Positions 1-6,415 of a DNA stretch of 8,083 nucleotides are shown piece after piece. The stretch is taken from the NCBI GenBank assembly GCA_905210525.1, contig CAJLXE010000060.1, forward strand, positions 1-8,083. Direction: 5' to 3'. A program made the position numbers and the translations under genes. Position 1 is the first letter of the stretch. Each line of letters opens with the position of its first letter. The notes under the pieces were generated by a model that did no database searches, was not told the DNA's origin, and saw only the letters and a list, made by a program, of their open reading frames with translations. The DNA is from an uncultured Clostridia bacterium. GTDB taxonomy: Bacteria; Bacillota; Clostridia; HGM11327.

Positions 1-200
1 GAAACATCGTACCCCTTTGAATCCGCATATTGTAAAACGCCTTTCACATTTTCCGAGGGCTTATAATTTTCGCCTATATAATCTACGTTTACATCATACG
101 TCTTTTGCCTGTAAACATCTTCCGTGTTTTCTTTGCAGCCGGTAATACCCAAAATCATAGCCGTCAGGCATAATGCGCAAAAAATTTTTTTCAGTTTCAA
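1..200 (-). CDS. Putative lipoprotein, N-terminal part (gene runs off the window)
   Basis: The 66 codons in the window encode a bacterial lipoprotein of unknown function. The N-terminus is basic (MKLKK), followed by a hydrophobic stretch and a lipobox I-T-G-C with the lipidated Cys at residue 22. After cleavage the mature protein would begin CKENTED and sit on the outer face of the membrane. The mature part seen is polar and Tyr/Asp-rich and matches no family I recognise. I chose a TTG start at 200 over the in-frame ATG at 215. A GGAG ribosome binding site (213-210) lies 9 nt before the TTG, whereas the ATG has no ribosome binding site and would sit only about 11 nt from the predicted transcription start. 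The gene follows gerC but has its own promoter, so it need not belong to the germination operon. The lipoprotein call is firm; function is unknown. Confidence 0.8.
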   Translation of the reverse strand, partial: MKLKKIFCALCLTAMILGITGCKENTEDVYRQKTYDVNVDYIGENYKPSENVKGVLQYADSKGYDV

Positions 201-232
201 TGCTGTATTCTCCATATTCGTTATTGAATATA

Positions 233-261
233 ATTATACAATAACGCGTATGATTTTTCAA
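233..261 (-). promoter_or_regulatory. Sigma-A type promoter of the lipoprotein gene
   Basis: On the minus strand, TTGAAA (261-256) and a perfect TATAAT (238-233) are separated by exactly 17 bp. Transcription should start near 226, giving a leader of about 26 nt with GGAG at 213-210. The promoter lies between the gerC stop codon and the lipoprotein gene, so the latter can be expressed in vegetative cells independently of the ger operon. Confidence 0.75.
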
Positions 262-263
262 CC

Positions 264-285
264 GATAAATTGATGAAAATTTATC
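264..285 (-). terminator. Weak AT-rich hairpin at the gerC stop
   Basis: Perfect 8-bp inverted repeat GATAAATT (264-271) and AATTTATC (278-285) with a 6-nt loop, touching the last base of the gerC stop codon. The stem is almost all A/T and no U-run follows on the minus strand. It may be a 3'-end stabiliser or a poor terminator rather than a true rho-independent terminator. No better terminator for the ger operon is visible before the next promoter. Confidence 0.25.
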
Positions 286-1526
286 TACCTGAGTTTGAAC
301 CTCTTATTAAGTCCTCCGGAAATAAAGTTAACGTTTATATCATATTCAAGCGTGATACCGGAAAGCATCGCACTGTCTGTTTCCGGACGACTGTTTTGCC
401 ATTCCTTTGAAAACTTACCGTAAAACAAATCCTGTATGTTGCAGTAATCACTGTCGGTTTCTATCATCTTAGTCCATGCGGCATTTACATCGTTTTTTAT
501 ATATTCCTCCGCCAGACGCGCATATTCGCGGTATCTGTTTTCAAGCTTATACGGAGTTATTTTTCTTGCCTGCAATTCGTTCTGTATGGATACAACCTGA
601 GCTTTTACGTCTATTTTTACTTTCAGAATATACTTCCCGTCCTCATACATGGGGACAAGTCTGCAATTTCCTCCGAATAAAGATATGCCCAAAGTATTTT
701 CCTCATTGTTTTCGGACTCAAGAGGCGTGTTTTTTATATTTATTATTTTCGCTGACATTGTATCCGAAAGCCACTTGTATCCGTTGAATTCATCCTGCGA
801 AAGATAAGAAACGAATTTTCCTTTTTTCATTACGGCGCATGGCGAAAGCACCACCAGACGTATAGGTTTATCGCTCTCGCTGCTGCCCCCTGCGGAATTT
901 CCTCCCGTATATTTTCTCACTTCGGAAATAGCTACCCCCGCAACAACCGTACTCGAACTCAGTTTATAATAATTCTTAGTAAACTTCTTAAGCGACATAT
1001 ATACGCTGTTGGATTCATAGTCCTGATCGTCAAGCAGCCTTTGTATGCCGAATGCGGACACCATCTCAAATGCCGTATCGGAATTGAGAATATCTCCGGG
1101 TGCGTCCTCGGAAACTATAACCGACGCCGTGTTTCTGAAATTCAGCGACCTGAAAAACATATCCATATACGGCATTACGTCTTGGTCTGCCGCAAAATCC
1201 GCTCTCAGCAAAATAATCGAACAGTGCGCCCAGAACAAAGCACTTCCAGTTTTACGCACAATCTCCTCCGATGCCTCCGTAACCGTGTCGCCTTCTCCCG
1301 ATATTACTATACAGGAAGAAGTGCTTGTTCCCGTTTCACCTTTTTCCGGTCTTATAATCTGCACCGTCATTTTCATCTTTTTATTTTCGCCTTTTTCAAA
1401 TCCGACGCCGCTTATTATAGATACGGTTTCTATATTTCTCGGTTGGAACGATTCGTAAAAAAGCGCCAATACAAGCGAAAATGCAATTATAATATAAACA
1501 AAATAACTGCTTCTTCTTTTTCTCAT
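285..1526 (-). CDS. gerC: Ger(x)C family spore germination protein (C subunit), no lipobox
   Basis: This is the C subunit of a GerA-type nutrient germinant receptor, which sits on the outer face of the spore inner membrane and acts with GerA and GerB. It has 413 residues, normal for the family. A basic start (MRKRR) precedes a membrane segment at about residues 8-24. The family's first-domain signature follows as N-I-E-T-V-S-I-I-S-G-V-G-F (31-43). A later conserved segment is E-E-I-V-R-K-T-G (87-94) with the A-H-C-S-I-I-L-L strand (100-107). Known GerC proteins are lipoproteins with a Cys-Trp-Asp just after the signal peptide. Here that position reads E-S-F-Q-P-R and the first Cys in the protein is residue 72, so anchoring is probably by an uncleaved N-terminal helix. 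The start ATG overlaps the gerB stop (ATGA), with GGTGA (1538-1534) as ribosome binding site, so translation is probably coupled. The family call is confident. Confidence 0.88.
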   Translation of the reverse strand: MRKRRSSYFVYIIIAFSLVLALFYESFQPRNIETVSIISGVGFEKGENKKMKMTVQIIRPEKGETGTSTSSCIVISGEGDTVTEASEEIVRKTGSALFWAHCSIILLRADFAADQDVMPYMDMFFRSLNFRNTASVIVSEDAPGDILNSDTAFEMVSAFGIQRLLDDQDYESNSVYMSLKKFTKNYYKLSSSTVVAGVAISEVRKYTGGNSAGGSSESDKPIRLVVLSPCAVMKKGKFVSYLSQDEFNGYKWLSDTMSAKIINIKNTPLESENNEENTLGISLFGGNCRLVPMYEDGKYILKVKIDVKAQVVSIQNELQARKITPYKLENRYREYARLAEEYIKNDVNAAWTKMIETDSDYCNIQDLFYGKFSKEWQNSRPETDSAMLSGITLEYDINVNFISGGLNKRFKLR

Positions 1527-2644
1527 TTTACAGTCACCGCTTTTCCGCTGCCGACGCGCTGTTTTTCTTTATGTTTTATTTTAATACCTATATAAAGCAG
1601 CAGTACGCATCCGTACTGAACTGCCGCACACAAATATGAGCTTATTCCCATTGCGGTCATAAAATACATTTCCTCATTGCCGAACCATATTATAGACGGT
1701 ACTGTAAGCAAAACAGGTAAAACCACACGTATAACTTTTTTGTCGCGCAGTTTTATCAGCTCCGAAAGAGCGTCTACCGTACAGCTTATAAATATGCAGT
1801 CTCTGCTGAACGTACTGAATATCCATATAAGCCTTATTATGGAATCAAAATTATTGAAAAACACTCTGCTGTTCAAAAACATTGTCAATTCCAGCACCGA
1901 TGACGTTATAAAACCCGATATTACGCCAAAAACGCCTATAAATACAATATTGAGAACTATCACTATGGCATATGCTATTGCCGCCGCGCTTGTTACGTAC
2001 TTTGTAACCCCTTTTTTCATTTCCGTCCTCTTGAACAGCATAAGAAGTATCACGCCGTTGCCGCTCCACGTAAAAAAATGCGGCAGTACATTTAATATGG
2101 GGCTTACTCCGTCGGCAAAAGCAGGCATGAAGTTCTTAATTTCAAAATTTCTCACCGCAGAAAGCATAATGAAAAAATATGCCGCCACCATAAGCCAGAA
2201 TGCAATATTGTTTATTCTTGCAATAGTCTTTGTTCTGCAGAACTGTCCGTATATAAGAACCATTATCATCGGAACTGCAAAATAATATATGGGCTCAAGC
2301 GTATATGTGCTCATAAATGCGTATTCCAGCGACTGCCTGAAAAACATAAGCGACTTGAACGCAAACAACAGCACAAACAGCGTTCCGAACAGCGTTCCCA
2401 CAATATTGCCGAACGCATATCTCGACATTCCTATTACCGTTTTGTCCGGCTCCAGCATACCCATTCTGACGGCTATAAAGTTGAAAAGCACGTCGATTAC
2501 CGCAATAAGAACAAATATACTCCATGAATCTGTTCCTACATAAATAGCCGCATAGTTTGGAATAAAAAGCAGCAGCAAAGGCGGCAGGGTCGCAATTATG
2601 AGATAAAAAAGTTCTTTACCCTTAAGTTTTATATTGTCATTCAT
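1523..2644 (-). CDS. gerB: GerAB/ArcD/ProY family spore germination permease (B subunit)
   Basis: This is the B subunit of the germinant receptor, an integral membrane protein of the amino acid-polyamine-organocation transporter superfamily. In characterised systems this subunit carries the nutrient-binding pocket. It has 373 residues and about ten predicted membrane segments, near 11-33, 42-62, 80-105, 118-137, 147-165, 183-205, 218-245, 262-290, 305-324 and 328-356, with a basic C-terminal tail rich in Lys. The short polar N-terminus followed by K-G-K-E-L-F-Y-L-I is typical of the family. It lies between gerA (68-bp gap) and gerC (4-bp overlap) in one transcription unit. No good ribosome binding site precedes the ATG. 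An 8-codon mini-ORF whose stop overlaps the start codon may supply the ribosomes. The germinant is not predictable from sequence. Confidence 0.9.
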   Translation of the reverse strand: MNDNIKLKGKELFYLIIATLPPLLLLFIPNYAAIYVGTDSWSIFVLIAVIDVLFNFIAVRMGMLEPDKTVIGMSRYAFGNIVGTLFGTLFVLLFAFKSLMFFRQSLEYAFMSTYTLEPIYYFAVPMIMVLIYGQFCRTKTIARINNIAFWLMVAAYFFIMLSAVRNFEIKNFMPAFADGVSPILNVLPHFFTWSGNGVILLMLFKRTEMKKGVTKYVTSAAAIAYAIVIVLNIVFIGVFGVISGFITSSVLELTMFLNSRVFFNNFDSIIRLIWIFSTFSRDCIFISCTVDALSELIKLRDKKVIRVVLPVLLTVPSIIWFGNEEMYFMTAMGISSYLCAAVQYGCVLLLYIGIKIKHKEKQRVGSGKAVTVK

Positions 2645-2712
2645 AGTCCCAGATATCGCTTCAACATATGCAAAGCTTTCCCTTTCCGCTTAAATTTAAA
2701 ATAAAATCAGCA

Positions 2713-4161
2713 TTATTTACTGTGCTTCATTCGCACACGGTTTTTTGTAGGTATTGATTCCGGTCTTAAGAAACGCTGAGTTACGGGTTTTAAAAACAGT
2801 GCGTCCTGTTTGTCGTTGCCGTACAGCGGCGCATACGGAGCCATAAAAGGCACTCCGACGCTCGTGAGCGACAAAAGATGCAGACACATTGCTATAACTC
2901 CAACAATCAGTCCGAAAAAGCCTATAAATCCCGCAAGAATCGTAAATACAAATCTCAGCATGTTTATTACATCCGACTGCTCCGGCACATTATATATCAT
3001 TATTGACGACACCGCCGAAACCATAACCGCCGGACTGCTTATAACTCCGGCACTTACAGCCGTATCTCCCAATATAAGCGCACCGACAATACTCATTGCA
3101 GCGCCTATGTGCCGCGGCATTCTTACGCTTGCCTCCTGAAGCATTTCAAACAGCACCATGGTGACAAGAAGCTCAAGCATAGGATTCATAGGTATGCCGT
3201 CACGCGCATTCACTATCGTCAGAAGCAGGTCGGTAGGAAGCATTTCGTAATGAAAAAGAAGCATCGACACATAAAATCCCGGCAAAAGCAAAGCAAAAAG
3301 GAAGCATACCATTCTTAATGCTCTGAGAAAATTTCTTCTTGCCGTATGACCGTAATAGTCGCCGCTGTCCTGAAAGCTTTCGATAAAAAGATACGGAAGC
3401 GTAAGCACGGACGGACACCCGTCAACTATAATGCACACTCTGCCTTCAAGCAATTTTCCCGACGCAATATCCGGTTTCTCCGTTATGCCCACCTGCGAAA
3501 AAATCGTCTTTCTGTTGTCCTGCAAAAAAGCTTCCACATAAGCGGAATCAAGTATGCCGTCGATATTTATTCCGCTTATTTTATCTTTTATATTTTTTAC
3601 TATATTTTTATCCGCAATAGAATTTATATATACAACCGCCACCTTTGTGGAGCTGTATTTGCCCACATTTATAACGTCAAATGTAAGATCCGGCGTCTTA
3701 AGTCTTCTGCGTATAAGCGATATGTTCGTTTTTATGTCTTCGTTAAAGCCCTCTCTCGGTCCCCTTATAACAGACGACGTCGGCGGCTCATCAACTCCTC
3801 TTTGCGACCACTTTTTAGCGGAGAATGCAAGCATTTCTCTGCAATTCTCCGCCACAAGCACTGCGGCTCCGTCAAGAATAAACCCCGTCGCCATATTAAT
3901 GTCGTCGAATTTATCCACTTCCCCAAACGGAACCACCTCTTCTTCGATACGTTTTATGACGTCATCCGTTTCATTGAGCTCTGCCTGCATCAAAGAACGT
4001 AAAAGGTCACGGTTTATCGCATTGCTGTCCGTAAGCTCGTCAAGAAATATAAGCGTCGCTCTTATCTTCTCACTGATAACGATATTCCTTACCACAGGCC
4101 TTTTAGTGCCGTCAAATGCATTGTTTATATATTGCACACGATTTTCAAGCGAATCAATCAT
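2713..4161 (-). CDS. gerA: GerA spore germination protein (A subunit)
   Basis: This is the A subunit of the germinant receptor, which in Bacillus forms the oligomeric membrane core (proposed ion channel). It has 482 residues, the usual length. A cytosolic N-terminal domain (about 1-280) carries the hallmark R-G-P-R-E-G-F (133-139) and the strand G-R-V-C-I-I-V-D-G-C-P (240-250) followed by V-L-T-L-P. The membrane domain (about 284-430) contains the family motif L-F-E-M-L-Q-E-A-S-V-R-M-P (337-349) and G-A-L-I-L-G-D-T-A-V (360-369) with S-S-P-A-V-M (375-380). The C-terminal tail is basic (K-N-R-V-R-M-K-H-S-K). The ATG overlaps the stop of the upstream 67-residue gene by 8 bp and has only a weak ribosome binding site, which points to translational coupling. 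No key motif is missing. Confidence 0.95.
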   Translation of the reverse strand: MIDSLENRVQYINNAFDGTKRPVVRNIVISEKIRATLIFLDELTDSNAINRDLLRSLMQAELNETDDVIKRIEEEVVPFGEVDKFDDINMATGFILDGAAVLVAENCREMLAFSAKKWSQRGVDEPPTSSVIRGPREGFNEDIKTNISLIRRRLKTPDLTFDVINVGKYSSTKVAVVYINSIADKNIVKNIKDKISGINIDGILDSAYVEAFLQDNRKTIFSQVGITEKPDIASGKLLEGRVCIIVDGCPSVLTLPYLFIESFQDSGDYYGHTARRNFLRALRMVCFLFALLLPGFYVSMLLFHYEMLPTDLLLTIVNARDGIPMNPMLELLVTMVLFEMLQEASVRMPRHIGAAMSIVGALILGDTAVSAGVISSPAVMVSAVSSIMIYNVPEQSDVINMLRFVFTILAGFIGFFGLIVGVIAMCLHLLSLTSVGVPFMAPYAPLYGNDKQDALFLKPVTQRFLRPESIPTKNRVRMKHSK

Positions 4162-4357
4162 AAAACCACATCTTTTTGCTGTCGTTTAATGAGTTGATCA
4201 TTTCATCCGTTCTCATCTGAGCCTCATCTCCCGTCCTTGCATCTTTTATATAATCTATTATCTTTTCTTTCTGTTCGCTCGAAAGCGTTCCGAATTTTGA
4301 TAATGCGTCATAATTCATAGCAAGCTTCATGCTGAAACCGACAGGCATCTCACGCAT
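4154..4357 (-). CDS. Conserved small protein leading the ger operon, function unknown
   Basis: A 67-residue soluble protein with no membrane segment or signal peptide. The pattern M-P-V-G-F-S near the start, then L-A-M-N-Y-D-A-L-S-K-F, L-S-S-E-Q-K-E-K-I-I-D and a C-terminal M-I-N-S-L resembles, from memory, short uncharacterised clostridial proteins that begin M-P-I-G-F and have a helical L-S-x-E-x-K-x-x-I-I segment. No function is known to me. It has the best ribosome binding site of the operon, GGGTGGTG (4370-4363) 5 nt before the ATG, and its end overlaps gerA by 8 bp, so it is the first gene of the unit and probably feeds ribosomes into gerA. The ending K-M-W-F-Y-D may be lineage-specific. 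An in-frame Met at residue 4 or 10 could also start it, but the ribosome binding site favours 4357. Confidence 0.75.
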   Translation of the reverse strand: MREMPVGFSMKLAMNYDALSKFGTLSSEQKEKIIDYIKDARTGDEAQMRTDEMINSLNDSKKMWFYD

Positions 4358-4389
4358 AAAAACACCACCCTTTCACACCATATTTGAGA

Positions 4390-4419
4390 ATTTTACCCTC
4401 TCAGATATAGCTTTGACAA
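4390..4419 (-). promoter_or_regulatory. Candidate promoter of the ger operon
   Basis: On the minus strand, TTGTCA (4419-4414) and TAAAAT (4395-4390) are separated by 18 bp, each one base off the sigma-A consensus; the start would be near 4383. Ger operons are normally read by the forespore factor sigma-G. I looked for its -35/-10 pair (GHATR and CATNHTA) and found only partial matches: CATAATT at 4435-4429 without a good -35, and CAAATAT near 4386 with CTATA at too long a spacing. The TAAAAT is flanked by 5-bp inverted arms TGAGA/TCTCA (4403-4399 and 4389-4385). Assignment to a sigma factor is unsettled. Confidence 0.35.
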
Positions 4420-4472
4420 GGAGGCTCGAATTATGTATTATTTTGCAATCCCAGATTTTTCATAAATTTTTG

Positions 4473-4501
4473 TTGAAATAATCTGCAAATTACTGTATAA
4501 T
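4473..4501 (+). promoter_or_regulatory. Sigma-A type promoter of rsmI
   Basis: TTGAAA (4473-4478), 17-bp spacer, perfect TATAAT (4496-4501). Transcription should begin near 4508, leaving a leader of about 130 nt before the rsmI ATG. The -35 region is also the first copy of an 18-bp direct repeat. Confidence 0.75.
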
Positions 4502-4560
4502 AAAATCACATCGTTCAGTATTGATTTTCATTGAAAATTTTATTGAAATAATTTGCACAT
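4473..4560 (+). repeat. 18-bp direct repeat pair flanking a perfect dyad in the rsmI leader
   Basis: Copy 1 is TTGAAATAATCTGCAAAT (4473-4490) and copy 2 is TTGAAATAATTTGCACAT (4543-4560), identical at 16 of 18 positions with starts 70 bp apart. Between them lies the perfect 7-1-7 dyad ATTTTCA-T-TGAAAAT (4524-4538). Copy 1 covers the -35 box of the rsmI promoter; copy 2 and the dyad are in the transcribed leader. The arrangement resembles paired operator sites, but no regulator can be named. Copy 2 has no -10 box at the right distance, so it is not a second promoter. Confidence 0.5.
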
Positions 4561-4639
4561 AACCTGCGGAGCTATGATATTACTGTCATTATTTCCCTGT
4601 TTGAAAAAAATTATTCATAAACATTCAAAAGGAGCCGTC

Positions 4640-5497
4640 ATGCCTACTTTATATGTTGTAGCAACACCAATAGGAAATTTATCGGATTTCAGTCCCAGAG
4701 CAACGGAAACTCTTCGTTCGGTACAGCTTATTGCCGCAGAAGACACTTCACACACTATAAAACTGCTCAATCATTTCAACATAAAAACCCCCATGATATC
4801 ATATCATAAATATAACGAAGCCGAACGGACAGAAATCATAATAAACAAAATGCTTTCCGAAAATGCGGACATTGCAATAGTTACAGACGCGGGTACTCCA
4901 TGCATTTCCGATCCCGGCTACGACCTCATATCCGCTGCCAGAAGCCGCGGTATAACCGTAATAGGCATTCCCGGCGCGTGCGCGGCTGTAACAGCACTCA
5001 GCATATCGGGGTTTCCCAGCGATACATTTGCATTTTTCGGTTTTCTGAACCGCGATAAGAACGAACAGCTTAAACAACTGAAAAAAATATCCGAGCTTGA
5101 TATAGATACGTTTATTATATACGAATCCCCGTTCAGAATATTGAATACACTGAAAAATATCCAAAGCGTACTTAAATGCGATGTTTGCGTATGCAACGAC
5201 ATAACAAAACTGCACGAAGCAAGCATTGCCGGAGAAATTTCCGAGATTATCCCGATTCTTGAGCAAAACGAAAATACTCAAAAGGGCGAATATGTAATAA
5301 TTCTGCATAAAACCGAAACTCACACAGACGAAAACGAAAACGAGCCTGTTTGTACTGAAGCCATGCTCGTGGATATAATGATAAAAAATCAATGCACGTT
5401 AAAAGACGCCGTGGGAATACTTCACAAAACTGACTCCCGTTTTTCAAAAAAAGATATATATTCGGCGTCTCTTACGCTCAAGGATATGTTCGGATAA
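4640..5497 (+). CDS. rsmI: 16S rRNA (cytidine-1402 2'-O)-methyltransferase RsmI
   Basis: Uses S-adenosylmethionine to methylate the ribose of C1402 in the 16S rRNA decoding centre; cytosolic. It has 285 residues, the normal length. In order: Y-V-V-A-T-P-I-G-N-L (5-14), A-A-E-D-T (32-36), S-Y-H-K-Y-N-E (54-60), T-D-A-G-T-P-C-I-S-D-P-G (82-93), P-G-A-C-A (111-115), Y-E-S-P-F-R (161-166), G-E-Y-V-I-I-L (216-222), and the C-terminal helix-turn-helix-like domain ending S-K-K-D-I-Y (269-274). The tetrapyrrole-methylase fold is complete. Two usual motif residues differ: AEDTR reads AEDTS and RELTK reads NDITK. I chose the ATG at 4640 because AAAGGAG ends 5 nt before it and the family starts at this point. 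A TTG at 4553 would add 29 non-homologous residues and lacks a ribosome binding site. The gene stands alone between the ger operon and a DprA-like gene. Confidence 0.95.
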   Translation: MPTLYVVATPIGNLSDFSPRATETLRSVQLIAAEDTSHTIKLLNHFNIKTPMISYHKYNEAERTEIIINKMLSENADIAIVTDAGTPCISDPGYDLISAARSRGITVIGIPGACAAVTALSISGFPSDTFAFFGFLNRDKNEQLKQLKKISELDIDTFIIYESPFRILNTLKNIQSVLKCDVCVCNDITKLHEASIAGEISEIIPILEQNENTQKGEYVIILHKTETHTDENENEPVCTEAMLVDIMIKNQCTLKDAVGILHKTDSRFSKKDIYSASLTLKDMFG

Positions 5498-5617
5498 ATA
5501 CCATTGTGAGCATTAAACATATTCCCGCAATAAAAATCATGTCCTCTTGAAACACCGTCCGGCAATCAATAACGTGATTATATTATAACACAGGTTTACT
5601 TATGAAAGGTATTACTT
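5498..5617. other. rsmI-dprA intergenic region
   Basis: No rho-independent terminator for rsmI is visible, and no convincing -35/-10 pair for the next gene, so rsmI and the DprA-like gene may be co-transcribed. On the minus strand there is an extended -10 element TGTTATAAT (5590-5582) reading back toward rsmI, upstream of a 20-codon hydrophobic mini-ORF that overlaps the rsmI 3' end in antisense (5540-5478). These are candidates only. Confidence 0.3.
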
Positions 5618-6415
5618 ATGAAATTCGACGATTTACTGACGTTTTCGTTTATAGAAGGAATAGGTGAAAGGACTTTAAAAAAACTACGCTTTGTTGAATC
5701 CGCAAACAGTCTTTCGGATATGGATGACAAAGAACTTTCAGCATATCTGCCTTACAAAAAAACAATACATGAATTCAGAACGAGATATGATTATTATAAA
5801 GAAAAAATGCATTTGTTCCGTCAACAGCTCGCCGCCGACGGCGCACTGATAATAACGGTTGACAACAGCATATACCCCGAACGCCTGCTTACCTATGACA
5901 GTTTTCCTGTATTCTTATATTGCAGAGGAAACATAAACCTGATAAACTCTCCAAAAAGCGCCGCTATATCCGGTCCGAGGATGGCTTCCGGGGACGGGCT
6001 TGAAGCGTCATTCCGTACAGCCAAAGCACTTGCTTCAAAAGATATCACAGTAGTATCCGGACTTGCAAAAGGTATAGATTCAGCCGCTCACAAGGGTGCC
6101 TGCGAATCAGGAAAAACCATAGCGGTTCTCCCGTTTTTTTTACCCGTATATCCCAGCGAAAACCAATATATACACGACCGCATACTCAAGCGCGACGGAC
6201 TGATTATATCCGAATATCCCGAACCTGCAAATGTAAAATTCCAGCTTCTGAGCCGTGATAAAATTATAGTAAACCTTGCAGACAAAATTTATATACCGGA
6301 TTCATTCAGGTCCGACAGCGGCACGGCTTATACGGTGGACTATGCACGGTCGCAAAAGAAGACAGTATATATACTCTGCAACGGCAAATACGTCAAGCTA
6401 CGTGAAGAACCCTGA
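5618..6415 (+). CDS. Divergent DprA/Smf-like DNA-processing protein
   Basis: DprA proteins bind single-stranded DNA and load RecA during natural transformation, through a Rossmann-like domain. The protein here has 265 residues. It starts with a helix-hairpin-helix-like segment F-I-E-G-I-G-E-R-T-L (11-20), then Y-P-E-R-L-L (86-91) and the Rossmann core: I-S-G-P-R-M-A-S (117-124, usually IVGSR), V-S-G-L-A-K-G-I-D-S-A-A-H-K-G-A (146-161), G-K-T-I-A-V-L-P (165-172), Y-P-S-E-N (178-182) and I-I-S-E-Y-P (196-201). The usual F-x-x-R-N-R-I-I-A-G-L-S is only loosely kept as L-L-S-R-D-K-I-I-V-N-L-A (210-221), the late V-P-G motif is missing, and there is no C-terminal winged helix. The start has AAAGG (5605-5609) 8 nt upstream. 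It is not next to topA, the common neighbour. It could be the only DprA of the organism or a paralog with another role. The 3' end overlaps the convergent amidase gene by 23 bp. Confidence 0.85.
   Translation: MKFDDLLTFSFIEGIGERTLKKLRFVESANSLSDMDDKELSAYLPYKKTIHEFRTRYDYYKEKMHLFRQQLAADGALIITVDNSIYPERLLTYDSFPVFLYCRGNINLINSPKSAAISGPRMASGDGLEASFRTAKALASKDITVVSGLAKGIDSAAHKGACESGKTIAVLPFFLPVYPSENQYIHDRILKRDGLIISEYPEPANVKFQLLSRDKIIVNLADKIYIPDSFRSDSGTAYTVDYARSQKKTVYILCNGKYVKLREEP

Noticed and set aside
1041..1595. Plus-strand open frames of 137 and 184 codons opposite gerC
   Set aside because: They are antisense shadows of a clear Ger(x)C gene, with no ribosome binding sites and no domain resemblance.
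3346..4189. Long plus-strand frames (218 and 211 codons) opposite gerA
   Set aside because: Low-complexity antisense translations (Arg/Tyr-rich or Ser/Ile-rich); the minus strand encodes an unmistakable GerA with overlapping neighbours.
4553..4639. TTG start giving RsmI 29 extra N-terminal residues
   Set aside because: No ribosome binding site, no family similarity in the extension, and AAAGGAG sits 5 nt before the ATG at 4640, which matches the family start.
4799..5447. Minus-strand frames of 66 to 197 codons opposite rsmI
   Set aside because: Antisense to a fully motif-supported RsmI; Tyr/Phe/Cys-rich translations typical of shadow frames.
6364..6375. Perfect palindrome AGTATATATACT near the dprA 3' end
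   Set aside because: Simple AT alternation inside coding sequence, with no other sign of a binding site or terminator.
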